The notes beneath the pieces are model-generated. The model ran no database searches. It saw only the letters and a list, made by a program, of their open reading frames with translations, and had not been told where the DNA came from. DNA of 64,000 nt from UBA6115 sp050952935. Lineage in GTDB: Bacteria > Bacillota > Clostridia > Christensenellales > Aristaeellaceae. Both the position numbers and the translations under genes were made by a program. Location of the stretch: positions 1,178,001-1,242,000 of the forward strand of contig JBMNLS010000001.1 of NCBI GenBank assembly GCA_050952935.1, in the 5' to 3' direction. Positions 17,403 to 26,434 of this stretch are shown here, in pieces; within the stretch, counting starts at the first letter, position 1; every line of letters starts with the position of its first letter.

Positions 17403-18578
17403 TCATGCCATGGCCCTGCGGTAAATCGACAGCACCATGTCCCTGTCCAGGGGGTTGAAAAAGCCGATTTTGCCATCCGGGTTGTAAGCCGCCTCATCCG
17501 CCAGCTGGGGGAGGTCTTTTTCCTGGATGCCAAAGGCCTTCAAGGATCCAGGCAGGCCCAGGCTGTTAAAGAAGGCGCGCAGGCGGCGGATGCCCTTAAG
17601 CCCTGTGGAAGACTGATCCTGAAAATTGTTGGGCACACCCATCACATTCACCGCGAACTGGGCAAAGCGGGCCGGGTCGTAGGGAAGCTGCTCCTCCATC
17701 CAGCTGGGGAAAAGGACAGCCAGCGCCGCGCCATGGGCGGCGCCAAAGCGGGTGGAAATGGCGTAGGAGATGGCATGGCTGCTCCAATCCTGCTGGCGCC
17801 CCACGCCCACCGTGTCGTTATGGGCCAGGGTGCCCGCCCACATGATGTCAGCGTGGCTGGCATAATCCTCCGGTTTTTTTAGGGTGATGGGAGCGGAACG
17901 GATCACCTGGCGCATCAGCGCTTCGCCCAGGGCATCGGTGAGGGCCACATCCCGGGTGTTGGTGAAATAGCGCTCAAAGATATGGGAGAGGATGTCCGCC
18001 GCGCCGTTGGCCTTTTGCTCCCTGGGCACGGTAAAGGTGAGCGCAGGGTTCATCAGCGATAGCTGCGGGCGGATGAGGGGGCTGCGCAGCCCCCGCTTCA
18101 GGCTGACCTTTTCATGAGTGATGACGCTGGAGTTGCTGCCCTCGCTGCCGGCGGCAGAAAGCGTGGGCACCGCGATGAGCTTCAGCGCTTGCTCGGGCGC
18201 ACCCTTGCTGGAATAAAAATCCCAGAAGTCCCCTTCATAGGGGACACCCACAGCGATGGCTTTGGCGGTGTCCATGGCGCTGGCGCCCCCCAGGCCCAAA
18301 ACCGCGTCCGCCTGCATCTGGCGGGCCAGTCGGATCCCTTCATAAACGGGGCCGGAAAGGGGGTTGGGCACAATGCCGGAGAGCTCCCCGGTTTTGATGC
18401 CGCTGGCTTCGAGGGAGGCTTTCACCCGCCCTAAAAGGCCTGAACGCACCGCGGACCCCTGGCCATACACAATGAGAACGCTGGCGATGTCCAGCGCCTT
18501 GGCCTGGGCCCCAGCTTCGTTTTCGGCCTCAGGGCCAAAGACATACCGCGTGGGGCTATGAAAAACGAATGGAATCAT
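17403..18578 (-). CDS. Iron-containing alcohol dehydrogenase
   Basis: Group III, iron-dependent alcohol dehydrogenase of 391 residues, similar to the NADPH-dependent butanol dehydrogenases of Clostridia. The cofactor loop GLGGASAMDTAKAIA follows the first domain; metal ligands lie in the NGAADILSHIFERYF stretch, and in HNDTVGVGRQQDWSSHAISYAIS with HGAALAVLFPSWM. The ATG at 18578 is preceded by AAGGAGGTTTTCGAG; a longer upstream frame covers the divergent SCIFF gene and is not real. Probably reduces an aldehyde to recycle NAD(P)H in fermentation. Confidence 0.88.
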   Translation of the reverse strand: MIPFVFHSPTRYVFGPEAENEAGAQAKALDIASVLIVYGQGSAVRSGLLGRVKASLEASGIKTGELSGIVPNPLSGPVYEGIRLARQMQADAVLGLGGASAMDTAKAIAVGVPYEGDFWDFYSSKGAPEQALKLIAVPTLSAAGSEGSNSSVITHEKVSLKRGLRSPLIRPQLSLMNPALTFTVPREQKANGAADILSHIFERYFTNTRDVALTDALGEALMRQVIRSAPITLKKPEDYASHADIMWAGTLAHNDTVGVGRQQDWSSHAISYAISTRFGAAHGAALAVLFPSWMEEQLPYDPARFAQFAVNVMGVPNNFQDQSSTGLKGIRRLRAFFNSLGLPGSLKAFGIQEKDLPQLADEAAYNPDGKIGFFNPLDRDMVLSIYRRAMA

Positions 18579-18639
18579 CTCGAAAACCTCCTTCATGATC
18601 CGCATGATTATAGCACTTTCATCAGCATGGTGGCAAACC

Positions 18640-18668
18640 TTGACAGGATATGGTATGGGGGATAGAAT
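18640..18668 (+). promoter_or_regulatory. Sigma-A promoter of the SCIFF operon
   Basis: TTGACA, 17-bp spacer, TAGAAT, ending 33 bp before the SCIFF precursor ATG. Confidence 0.7.
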
Positions 18669-18701
18669 ATGCCATGAAATGACAGAAATGAGGGAAATGC
18701 C

Positions 18702-18848
18702 ATGAAGATCAAGACGCTCAACACCCGCAGCCTGAAAGAAAGCCTGAAAAACGGCGGCTGTGGCGAATGCCAGACCTCCTGCCAGTCCGCCTGCAAAACC
18801 TCTTGCGGCGTGGCCAACCAGCCCTGTGAAAACAAGGAACAGGCCTGA
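18702..18848 (+). CDS. scfA: SCIFF ranthipeptide precursor (six-cysteine peptide)
   Basis: A 48-residue ribosomally made peptide precursor. It begins MKIKTLNTRSLKESLKNGG and carries six cysteines at residues 20, 23, 27, 31, 35 and 42, the SCIFF pattern (six cysteines in forty-five residues) conserved across Clostridia. Members are ranthipeptides: a radical SAM enzyme links cysteine sulfurs to non-alpha carbons of acceptor residues, and threonine is the acceptor in the characterised member. Here Thr26, Thr33 and nearby Ser residues lie between cysteines. A consensus promoter lies upstream and AGGGAA precedes the ATG. The maturase gene follows after 55 bases. The function of SCIFF is not well established; quorum-type signalling has been proposed. 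Confidence 0.93.
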   Translation: MKIKTLNTRSLKESLKNGGCGECQTSCQSACKTSCGVANQPCENKEQA

Positions 18849-18903
18849 TTCTTTTCGTGACCTGCCGCACTGCCGCCCATGAGGCGGCTTTTTTGGAGAG
18901 AAC

Positions 18904-20283
18904 ATGGTACACACCTATTCCCTGAACGGATTTAACATCGCCCTTGATGTATTCAGCGGCGCGGTGCATGTGTGTGACCCGGTTTCCCTGGAGGCCATCA
19001 GGCTGTATGAGCGGGACAGCCGGGCAGAGGTCGCTGAAAAGCTTCGTATAGCCTTCCCGGGTCACCCCGAGGTGACAGAGGCGGGCATTGCAGAGCTGCT
19101 GGACACCCTGGACGACATGAAAGCCCAAGGCACGCTGTATACAGAGGATGAGTACCGGGACAGCGCCTTCCATCTGAAAAAAGACCCAGGGCTGGTGAAG
19201 GCCATGTGCCTGCATGTGGCCCACGCCTGCAACCTGACCTGCAGCTACTGCTTTGCCGGGCAGGGGCACTATCAGGGCGAGGCGGCGCTGATGCCCTTAG
19301 GAGTGGGCAAAAAAGCGCTGGACTATCTGGTGCGCCACTCCGGGGACAGAAAGCACCTGGAGGTAGACTTCTTCGGCGGGGAGCCGCTTCTTAACTGGGA
19401 TGTGGTGAAGGCCTTGGTGGCCTATGGCAGAAGCCTGGAGAAGAAGGCGGGCAAGGTGTTTCGCTTCACCCTCACCACCAACGGCATGCTGCTAAATGAC
19501 GAGGTCACGGCGTTTTGTAACCGGGAAATGCACAATGTGGTGCTGAGCCTGGACGGACGGCGGGAGGTGCATGACTTTTACCGCAAGGATCATCGGGGAA
19601 AAGGCAGCTATGAGGTGGTGGTGTCGCGTTTTCAGCGCTTTGTGAAAATGCGGGGGGACAAGGAATATTACATCCGGGGCACCTACACCAGGCGCAACAC
19701 GGATTTTTTGCGGGATATTCTGCACATAGCGGAGCTGGGCTTTGACAAGCTCAGCATGGAGCCGGTGGTGGCGCAGCCCGGCAGCCCCGAGGCCCTGCGG
19801 GAAGAGGATTTGCCGCAGCTTTTTGAGCAGTATGAGGCGCTGGCCAGGGAGATGCTGGCCCGGGAAAAGGCGGGGAAAGGCTTCCAGTTCTACCACTACA
19901 TGCTGGATTTGGCACATGGGCCTTGTGTGTACAAGCGCCTGTCCGGCTGCGGCTCGGGTACGGAGTATCTGGCGGTGACGCCGTCAGGCGACCTCTACCC
20001 CTGCCATCAGTTTGTGGGGGAAGAGGTGTATAAGCTGGGCAGCCTGGATGAGGGGATCACCAGGCATGACTTGCAGGCCGCGTTCCAGCGCAACAATGTC
20101 TACCAGCATGCCGCCTGCCGAGAATGCTGGGCCATGCTCTACTGCGCCGGGGGATGCGCCGCCAACGCCTGCCATGCCACCGGCAGCATAGAGGGGGTAT
20201 ACGCCTTTGGCTGTGAGTTGTTTAAAAAGCGCATGGAATGCGCCATCATGCTCCAGGCGGCGCTGGATGAACTAAGGAATTAA
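18904..20283 (+). CDS. scfB: Thioether cross-link-forming radical SAM SCIFF maturase
   Basis: Radical SAM/SPASM enzyme of 459 residues that installs thioether bonds in the upstream SCIFF peptide. The N-terminal 90 residues resemble a peptide-recognition (RRE) domain. The SAM cluster motif C-x3-C-x2-C is at Cys109, Cys113 and Cys116 (ACNLTCSYCF), followed by GGEP at 158-161. The C-terminal SPASM region binds auxiliary iron-sulfur clusters and includes GPCVYKRLSGCGSG, LYPCHQF and CRECWAMLYCAGGCAANAC. The gene starts at ATG 18904 after GGAGAGAAC. No transporter or peptidase for the product follows in the operon. Confidence 0.95.
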   Translation: MVHTYSLNGFNIALDVFSGAVHVCDPVSLEAIRLYERDSRAEVAEKLRIAFPGHPEVTEAGIAELLDTLDDMKAQGTLYTEDEYRDSAFHLKKDPGLVKAMCLHVAHACNLTCSYCFAGQGHYQGEAALMPLGVGKKALDYLVRHSGDRKHLEVDFFGGEPLLNWDVVKALVAYGRSLEKKAGKVFRFTLTTNGMLLNDEVTAFCNREMHNVVLSLDGRREVHDFYRKDHRGKGSYEVVVSRFQRFVKMRGDKEYYIRGTYTRRNTDFLRDILHIAELGFDKLSMEPVVAQPGSPEALREEDLPQLFEQYEALAREMLAREKAGKGFQFYHYMLDLAHGPCVYKRLSGCGSGTEYLAVTPSGDLYPCHQFVGEEVYKLGSLDEGITRHDLQAAFQRNNVYQHAACRECWAMLYCAGGCAANACHATGSIEGVYAFGCELFKKRMECAIMLQAALDELRN

Positions 20284-20311
20284 CCAATCAACATGAACGG
20301 GGGACAGAAAC

Positions 20312-21508
20312 ATGGCAATCAGGATTTCAGATAAGTGTAAGGGCATCAACCCATCCGCCACCCTTCGTCTTAACGCCCTGGTGGCTCAGCTGCGCGCCCA
20401 GGGCAGGGATGTGATCAGCATGGCCGCGGGGGAGCCGGACATGGATACCCCTCAGCTCATCAAGGACGCGGCGGTGAAGGCGCTGGAGGAAGGGAAGACC
20501 AAGTACACCGCCACCGCGGGAATCCTTCCCCTGCGTCAGGCCATCGCTGACAGCCTGAAGGGGCGTTATGGGCTGGACTATGCCCCCGGCCAGGTGCTGG
20601 TGGCCAGCGGCGCCAAGCAGGCGCTGATAGGCGCACTGACGGCCATTTTAAACCCGGGGGATGAGGTGCTTCTGCCCACGCCCTGCTGGCTGAGCTATCC
20701 GGAGTTGATCCGCATGGCGGATGGGGTGCCCGTGTTGGTGGCAACCAGCGCCGATAAGGGCTATGTGCCCGATATTGATGCGCTGAAAGAAAGTATCACG
20801 CCCCGCACCCGGGTGATTCTGATTACCTCCCCCGGCAATCCCACAGGCGCTGTTTACCCGCAGGCGCTGCTTGAGGAAATCGCGGCTTTGGCCAAGGCGC
20901 ATGGCCTTGCCATCATCAGCGATGAAATCTATGAAGCCTTCGTCTATGAGGGCGCCCGCCATGTGCCCATCGCCAGCCTGAGCGACGATGCCATGGGCCG
21001 CACGGTGACCATTTCCGGCTTCAGCAAGGCCTTTGCCATGACCGGCTGGCGCCTGGGCTATGCGGCGGGGCCAAAGGATGTGATCACCGCCATGGACGCC
21101 TACCAGAGCCATGCCGCCGGCAACCCCAATTCCCTGGCCCAATACGCGGGGCTGGCGGCGCTGGAGAATGCCCAGCTGGTTCAGGACATTGTTTCGGCGT
21201 TTTCCTCCAGGCGCAGGCGCATGCTGGCGGGGCTGTCCGGCATCCCCGGCATCAGCTTTTTCCCGCCCCAGGGCGCATTTTATGTGTTGATGGATGTGTC
21301 CAGGCTTTTGGGAAAACGGTATAAGGATCAGGTGATTTCAAACGATACGGTGTTCGCGGAGCTGCTGCTGGAGCATCAGGGGGTGTCGGTGGTGCCGGGG
21401 GAATCCTTCTTCGCGCCCGGCACCTGTCGGCTGTCCTACGCCATAAGCGAAGCGCGCATTGATGAGGCGCTGGCCAGGCTCAAAGCCTTTGTGTCAGGCA
21501 TTGGCTAA
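20312..21508 (+). CDS. PLP-dependent aminotransferase, aspartate/aromatic class I
   Basis: Fold-type I aminotransferase of 398 residues. The PLP-binding lysine is Lys239 in the motif SGFSKAFAMTGWRLGY; SPGNPTG near 173-179 and ISDEIYEAF near 202-210 bind the cofactor ring, and the C-terminal arginine is in CRLSYA. The pattern fits the AspB/Ig subgroup that acts on aspartate, aromatic or other amino acids. It follows scfB by 28 bases and could be co-transcribed, but nothing links it to SCIFF maturation. Its stop codon forms the edge of the 160-bp inverted-repeat element. Confidence 0.9.
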   Translation: MAIRISDKCKGINPSATLRLNALVAQLRAQGRDVISMAAGEPDMDTPQLIKDAAVKALEEGKTKYTATAGILPLRQAIADSLKGRYGLDYAPGQVLVASGAKQALIGALTAILNPGDEVLLPTPCWLSYPELIRMADGVPVLVATSADKGYVPDIDALKESITPRTRVILITSPGNPTGAVYPQALLEEIAALAKAHGLAIISDEIYEAFVYEGARHVPIASLSDDAMGRTVTISGFSKAFAMTGWRLGYAAGPKDVITAMDAYQSHAAGNPNSLAQYAGLAALENAQLVQDIVSAFSSRRRRMLAGLSGIPGISFFPPQGAFYVLMDVSRLLGKRYKDQVISNDTVFAELLLEHQGVSVVPGESFFAPGTCRLSYAISEARIDEALARLKAFVSGIG

Positions 21509-21667
21509 TACTAAACTCAATCATTCATGCTTTGATGAGCCGGTATTTTTCGGTCTCCCCTTTGCCTTGTTCAGTCAACATAGCTAAGGCTATGCCTCCT
21601 TCACTCGGCTTTGTGGAGTCTCAAAAAATTCTCGCCCCATCTGTGCATGAATGCTTTCGTTTAGTAT
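21508..21667. mobile_element. MITE-like 160-bp element with 23-bp terminal inverted repeats
   Basis: The gap between two convergent genes is flanked by inverted repeats at 21508-21530 and 21645-21667. The arms share ATACTAAAC at the outside and CATTCATGC at the inside; 20 of 23 positions match. The interior has no reading frame and includes a small hairpin, ATAGC-TAA-GGCTAT. The outer ends merge with the TAA stop codons of both neighbouring genes. This may be a non-autonomous transposon or a long-stem RNA terminator; no target duplication is obvious. Confidence 0.5.
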
Positions 21668-23445
21668 GAATGTCGCTTCAGCCACACCCCGAGCACAGCC
21701 ACATCCGCTGGGGACACCCCGGGGATGCGGCTGGCCTGCCCCAGCGACAGGGGCCTGTGCTTGCTTAGCTTCTGCCTCGCCTCAATGCGCAGCGCCTGAA
21801 TGTCCTCATATTTAATGCTTTCAGGTAAACGGTGATTCTCCATGGCCTGGGCCTGTTTGACCTGAGCCATTTCCTTTTGCAGATAGCCGTCATAGCGGAT
21901 CTGAATCTCCGCCTGTTTAATGGCGTCATCGGTAGCGCCATCAGCCAGGCCCGCGCGGCGCAGGTCGGTCTCCCCGCGCTTGATGGGGGTAAAAAGCTGC
22001 TGATCCCTGGCGGCATCCAACAGTCGCTGGGTGTCCTTCGCCTTTTGCTCCATGCGGCGCAGCCGCGCGTCTGTGGCAAGGCCCAGGGCGTGGCCCATGG
22101 CCGTCAGCCGCAAATCGGCGTTGTCCTGGCGTAGGGACAGGCGGAACTCCGCCCGCCCGGTCATCATGCGGTAGGGTTCATCGGTACCCTTGCTGCTTAA
22201 ATCATCCGCCAAAACGCCCATATAGCCTTGGTTGCGGGTGATGACAAAGGACTCCTGGTTGTTGATGAGACGGCTGGCGTTGATGCCGGCTAAAAGACCC
22301 TGGGCGGCGGCCTCCTCATAGCCGGAGGTGCCATTGATTTGCCCGGCGAAATATAAACCCTTGATGTGGTTTGAAGCCATGGTGGGGGTCAGCTGCGTGG
22401 GGTCGATGCAGTCATACTCAATGGCATAGGCCAGGCGGATGAGCTTCGCCTGCTCCAGCCCCGGCACTGTCTGGTAGAGCCTGACCTGCACATCCCCGGG
22501 GAGGCTTGAGGACAGCCCCTGGGCATACCATTCAGGGCTGTCCAGGCCTTCCGGCTCCAGAAAGACCTGGTGGCGCTCCTTGTCTTTGAAACGATGGATT
22601 TTATCTTCAATGGAGGGGCAGTAACGGGCGCCGGTGCCCTTGATGGCCCCTGAAAACATGGGGGAGCGGTGCAGGTTTTCCTGGATGATGGCGTGGGTTC
22701 GGGGATTGGTCCAGGTGAGGTAGCAGGCGCGCAGGTTGCGCGGCGGAACATCGGTCATATAGGAGAAGGCGGAAACCGGGTCATCCCCCGGCTGGACCTC
22801 CATTTTGGAAAAATCAATGCTGCGTACATCCAGCCTGGCCGGGGTGCCTGTTTTAAAGCGGCGCAGGGCAAAGCCCAGCCCCCGGAGGGCCTCTGACAGG
22901 GGCCCGGCGGCCAGCAGCCCCTGGGGGCCGCTATCCCGGCTGACATCGCCGATGATAATGCTGCTTTTAAGATATACCCCGGTGGCCACCACCGCCGCCC
23001 GGCAGGGGATCACATCCCTGGTGATGGTTTTAACCCCGGTGACCCGGGCATTATGGGTCAGGATGTCGGTGGCTTCCTCCTGGCGGATGGTGAGGCGCGG
23101 CTCTGCAAAAAGCGCCTTTTGCATGCGCATCTGATAGCGGCGCTTATCCGCTTGGGCGCGCAGGGAGTGGACGGCCGGGCCTTTTCCGGTGTTGAGCGTT
23201 CGGCTTTGCAGGGTGGCGTCGTCAATGGCCAGGGCCATCTCCCCGCCCAGGGCATCCACCTCCCGCACCAGCTGGCTTTTGCCTGTGCCCCCGATGGAGG
23301 GGTTGCAGGGCATCAGGGCGATGCCCTCCATGTTCAGGGTCATCAGCAGCGTTTCATGTCCCAGGCGGGCCGCGGCCAGCGCCGCCTCACAGCCGGCATG
23401 GCCGGCGCCGATGACGATCAGGTCATATTGCTTATGTGTGCTCAT
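21661..23445 (-). CDS. mnmG: tRNA uridine-34 5-carboxymethylaminomethyl modification enzyme MnmG
   Basis: FAD- and folate-dependent enzyme that, with MnmE, modifies the wobble uridine of several tRNAs. The FAD-binding motif GAGHAGCEAALAAARLG opens the protein; PCNPSIGGTGKSQLVREVDALGGEM, NTGKGPAVHSLRAQADK and GYEEAAAQGLLAGINA are all family signatures. At 594 residues it is slightly shorter than most MnmG proteins (about 620-630), mainly at the C-terminus, where SRIPGVSPADVAVLGVWLKR is retained. Its ATG overlaps the stop of the glycosyltransferase gene by four bases (ATGA). The stop lies inside the inverted-repeat element. Confidence 0.95.
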   Translation of the reverse strand: MSTHKQYDLIVIGAGHAGCEAALAAARLGHETLLMTLNMEGIALMPCNPSIGGTGKSQLVREVDALGGEMALAIDDATLQSRTLNTGKGPAVHSLRAQADKRRYQMRMQKALFAEPRLTIRQEEATDILTHNARVTGVKTITRDVIPCRAAVVATGVYLKSSIIIGDVSRDSGPQGLLAAGPLSEALRGLGFALRRFKTGTPARLDVRSIDFSKMEVQPGDDPVSAFSYMTDVPPRNLRACYLTWTNPRTHAIIQENLHRSPMFSGAIKGTGARYCPSIEDKIHRFKDKERHQVFLEPEGLDSPEWYAQGLSSSLPGDVQVRLYQTVPGLEQAKLIRLAYAIEYDCIDPTQLTPTMASNHIKGLYFAGQINGTSGYEEAAAQGLLAGINASRLINNQESFVITRNQGYMGVLADDLSSKGTDEPYRMMTGRAEFRLSLRQDNADLRLTAMGHALGLATDARLRRMEQKAKDTQRLLDAARDQQLFTPIKRGETDLRRAGLADGATDDAIKQAEIQIRYDGYLQKEMAQVKQAQAMENHRLPESIKYEDIQALRIEARQKLSKHRPLSLGQASRIPGVSPADVAVLGVWLKRHSY

Positions 23446-24647
23446 CGTTTTTTTCTTCTGTTTTCCAGGCGACGCTTGGCCGCCGCGGTGCGTTTTCTGG
23501 GGCGGTGGGCGGCAATCAGCTCCTGATACCGCGCCACCACATCCGCCATCACCTCTTCCCAGGTGACGGGGATGGTTTCCCTGGCCTTTTCACCAATAAG
23601 GTGGGTGGCCTCCGGATTATCCAACGCTAAGCGTATCACCCGGCACAGGTCGTCAGCGTCATCATCGCAGAGGAAGCCGTTGAAGCCATCCTGAATGCTC
23701 TCCCCGGCACAGCTGCCCCGCACCACCACCGAAGGCGTGCCCATGGCGGCAGCCTCCCTCACCACCAGGGAAAATGTGTCATAAAGGGAGGGGAAGACAA
23801 AAAGGGAGGCCGCCTTGTACAGCGCGTCCAGTTCCTTTGTTGAGCCGATGTGCCCGGTGATTACCGTCTGCTCCTTCAGGCCAAGGTCGTCGGCTTTATT
23901 CTTGATGGCATCCATATCGCTTCCCTGACCGGCCAGCACCAGGCGGAAATCCGCCCGGTGGGTTTTAAGCTTTGCGGCGGCTTCCAATATGCGCAGGATG
24001 TTTTTCTTCCAGTCCATCTGGCCCACAAACAGCAACACCGGGCGATCATTCAGCTGCCACCTGTCCCTGGCCTGGGCCACAGCTTCCGGGTTTTCAGGCC
24101 TCAGGGTGGTGCCGTTGGTCATCACCCGCATGGGACCCCTGTAGCCATAGCTGCGCAGCACCTCGCCGCTGGTCGCGGACACCGCCCACACCTCGCAGCA
24201 GCGCTCAAAATATCTCACGATGTTGTCCACCACCATTTTGGCCAGGGTCTCGCTTTTGGTGACCTTCAAAAAATCGTCATAAAACTTGGAATGGAAGGTG
24301 GCCACCATGGGAATGTCCCGTTCCCGGGCGAGCCTGAGCGCCTCTCTGCCCGACACGAAGGGGCTGTGGGCGTGGACAATATCAAAATCAAGCATGGCGA
24401 TGCGCCGGCGGTAGTGATCGTCCATGATGGGGGAACCGGTTTTATATTGCGGGGCCTTTGGCACCCTGAAACCCGTGTAATCCACCAGCTCAAAGGGGAA
24501 GCCGCCCCGGTGGCCGGTGTTATAAAGCGGGGCGGACACCGTGACCTCGTGGCCCATTTTTGCCAGCGTTTCCGCATAGGCCACCACCACCCGGCCCACG
24601 CCGTCCACCACCGGCAGAAATGTATCGCTTACCTGGGCAATGCGCAT
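23442..24647 (-). CDS. Glycosyltransferase family 4 protein
   Basis: GT-B fold glycosyltransferase of 401 residues with the N-terminal MRIAQVSDTFLPVVDGVGRV loop seen in lipid glycosyltransferases such as those acting on diacylglycerol or phosphatidylinositol. The C-terminal nucleotide-sugar domain shows LLFVGQMDWKKNILRILEAA and SLYDTFSLVVREAAAMGTPSVV with the acidic E of the EX7E motif. The ATG at 24647 is preceded by GGACAGGAGGGCTTC. It is the upstream gene of a unit with mnmG. The sugar donor and acceptor are unknown. The C-terminal tail is strongly basic (RPRKRTAAAKRR), as in membrane-associated GT4 enzymes. Confidence 0.85.
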   Translation of the reverse strand: MRIAQVSDTFLPVVDGVGRVVVAYAETLAKMGHEVTVSAPLYNTGHRGGFPFELVDYTGFRVPKAPQYKTGSPIMDDHYRRRIAMLDFDIVHAHSPFVSGREALRLARERDIPMVATFHSKFYDDFLKVTKSETLAKMVVDNIVRYFERCCEVWAVSATSGEVLRSYGYRGPMRVMTNGTTLRPENPEAVAQARDRWQLNDRPVLLFVGQMDWKKNILRILEAAAKLKTHRADFRLVLAGQGSDMDAIKNKADDLGLKEQTVITGHIGSTKELDALYKAASLFVFPSLYDTFSLVVREAAAMGTPSVVVRGSCAGESIQDGFNGFLCDDDADDLCRVIRLALDNPEATHLIGEKARETIPVTWEEVMADVVARYQELIAAHRPRKRTAAAKRRLENRRKKR

Positions 24648-24773
24648 GAAGCCCTCCTGTCCTGAACCGTCCTTCGCATTCATGCCTTCATTATAGGTTT
24701 TTATCGGCGCTATGACAAGGCGTGGCAGGGTTTTGGAGGGGAGGGTCAAGCCATTGTAAAATATTAACAGGTT

Positions 24774-26381
24774 TTGAGTTTCCGTATTTTGCAATCTTCT
24801 GGTGCAATGAGCAGAGATTCTTGAGCCTCTGCATGGTAGAGGATGCGGTATTTCATTTTACAGAGCGAATTTTCCAAAAAAAGGGAAGGTAAACAAGCCC
24901 TTGCGCGCGCCTATTCAGTTGTTGTATTTCAACATAGCAAAGGGAAGGATAACTGCCTGTATTTGGGCCGGCCTATGCGGAACCAGGCACGGATGCCTGT
25001 TTGTGCCCTGGCCAGAATGCGCTGGATACCCAACCCCATTCTATAAAGCAGAAAGGATATTTTGTGCTCCTGCTTCTGTCCATTTGCCTCGCGCGTCACG
25101 GCGCGCCTGAGCCTGGAGGTGTTTCTTTTGTCTGCCTGTGCGCACAAAAAGCCAATGGCCATGCTCACAAACTGACTCAAGTGATTCATTGCCTTCAGCT
25201 TGCGCACCCGCATATCCTCAAACCCCAGGGTCGTCTTCTTGAAGCGGAAATGTTCCTCTATCCGCCACCGCATGAAATACATCCGGACAACCTGCAGCGC
25301 GTCCTCCCTGTTTCTGACCGGGCGGTTGGTCAACAGCATCATGGGGGTATCTGACAGCCCATATACCAATACTAACTTGAGCCATTTGCAGCTCGCGGTG
25401 ATCTTGACATTGACACAGGTGACCCAGCATTCAGTCTTTTTGCCGCCATATAAGACCGGGCACTTAAACTTGCCTTTGTATTTGTCCCTGAGCGTGGTCG
25501 ACTTGAACCACTTGTTTTTACAGAACAGATTTCTGTTGCTGGTGACACGAACGATGAAGCTCTTTTCATGCTCGTACATGAAAAGATATAGCTTGTTCAT
25601 ATCATAACCCCGGTCAAAGACATAGGTTGCTTTGGGGAAATAAGGGAAAACTTCTTTCAATGCCCGGAAGGTGATGTCGTTGACAGAGGTATAGTTTTTT
25701 GAGTGAGAGGAATGGATATGGGAATAGAGGCTGATAGGCTGACGGGTACGATGGCTCAGGGCAGTCATTTCAGTCACATAATACCCATTCTTCAGCTTTT
25801 TATCTGCCGAAGAGCCATCTCTGACCGTTCCCATATCCTCAAAAGCTTTGCCATAGGGCTTGGTGATGTCCGTATCATCCACAAAGACAGGCCCCGTGTC
25901 CTGCGCGATGTTCCGGGCAAAGGACAGGTAATGATGGGTGAGTTCGGGGGGCATATCTTCTAACAGCTTTCGTGCCAAGCGTTCAACGGTGTTCTTTTTC
26001 AAGATATCTTCTTTGAGCACATCGGCAAAGCGGGAAAGAATGCAGCTGCTGGACGCGAGGATGCCGAAAAGCATATCAGCGGTAAACTTTTCCCAATCCC
26101 GTGGGAGGCCTTCACTCAGACGCCTGGCGAAGGTGATGATTTCCCTTTTGAGTTGATAGGTATCTGTGGTAGAATAACGCATGAGGAGCCTCCCTGGATT
26201 TGTTTAGTCGAGTTTTTGTTACAAATCAATTCTACTATGAAAAACAGGAAAGGTTCCTCATTTTCCGTCATAAATATGCCAGAATATTGACAAAAAAGAC
26301 ATGATTTGACAGTGACTTCCTCAAAACCCCTGAACCACCTGCAGCTCAATCAAAAAGTATAATCAGAATACGGAAACTCAA
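24774..26381 (-). mobile_element. IS4-family insertion sequence, copy 1
   Basis: A 1,608-bp element with imperfect terminal inverted repeats beginning TTGAGTTTCCGTATT at the left and ending with the complement, AATACGGAAACTCAA, at the right. It has one transposase gene reading leftward. TTAACAGGT occurs directly outside both ends (24764-24772 and 26383-26391), consistent with a target duplication of about 9-10 bp. The element is almost identical to the copy at 34071-35678. The right end lies 13 bp before the -35 box of the pot operon. Confidence 0.93.
24929..26182 (-). CDS. IS4-family transposase
   Basis: Intact 417-residue DDE transposase. The first catalytic aspartate is in VFVDDTD (residues 102-103), the second is Asp190 in VFDRGYD, and the glutamate is Glu309 inside a perfect Y-x2-R-x3-E-x6-K signature (Tyr302, Arg305, Glu309, Lys316), which defines the IS4 family. 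The C-terminus is basic. The ATG at 26182 follows GGGAGGCTCCTC. It differs from the second copy by three residues near position 91-94 (NIAQ against DIGE), so both copies should be active. Confidence 0.95.
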   Translation of the reverse strand: MRYSTTDTYQLKREIITFARRLSEGLPRDWEKFTADMLFGILASSSCILSRFADVLKEDILKKNTVERLARKLLEDMPPELTHHYLSFARNIAQDTGPVFVDDTDITKPYGKAFEDMGTVRDGSSADKKLKNGYYVTEMTALSHRTRQPISLYSHIHSSHSKNYTSVNDITFRALKEVFPYFPKATYVFDRGYDMNKLYLFMYEHEKSFIVRVTSNRNLFCKNKWFKSTTLRDKYKGKFKCPVLYGGKKTECWVTCVNVKITASCKWLKLVLVYGLSDTPMMLLTNRPVRNREDALQVVRMYFMRWRIEEHFRFKKTTLGFEDMRVRKLKAMNHLSQFVSMAIGFLCAQADKRNTSRLRRAVTREANGQKQEHKISFLLYRMGLGIQRILARAQTGIRAWFRIGRPKYRQLSFPLLC

Positions 26382-26394
26382 GTTAACAGGTATA

Positions 26395-26423
26395 TTGACA
26401 CGCTTGTCATTGGATGGTTTAAT
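26395..26423 (+). promoter_or_regulatory. Sigma-A promoter of the potR-potABCD operon
   Basis: TTGACA, 17-bp spacer, TTTAAT. It starts 13 bp past the right end of IS copy 1 and is intact. Confidence 0.75.
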
Positions 26424-26434
26424 AATGTCCGCGT

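Noticed and set aside
17403..18914. 503-residue version of the alcohol dehydrogenase
   Set aside because: The extra N-terminal 112 residues run antisense through the SCIFF gene and lack a ribosome site; the 391-residue form has AAGGAGG before its ATG.
24843..25963. Several rightward frames inside the IS elements
   Set aside because: All lie antisense to the intact transposase and are repeated in the second copy only because the DNA is duplicated.
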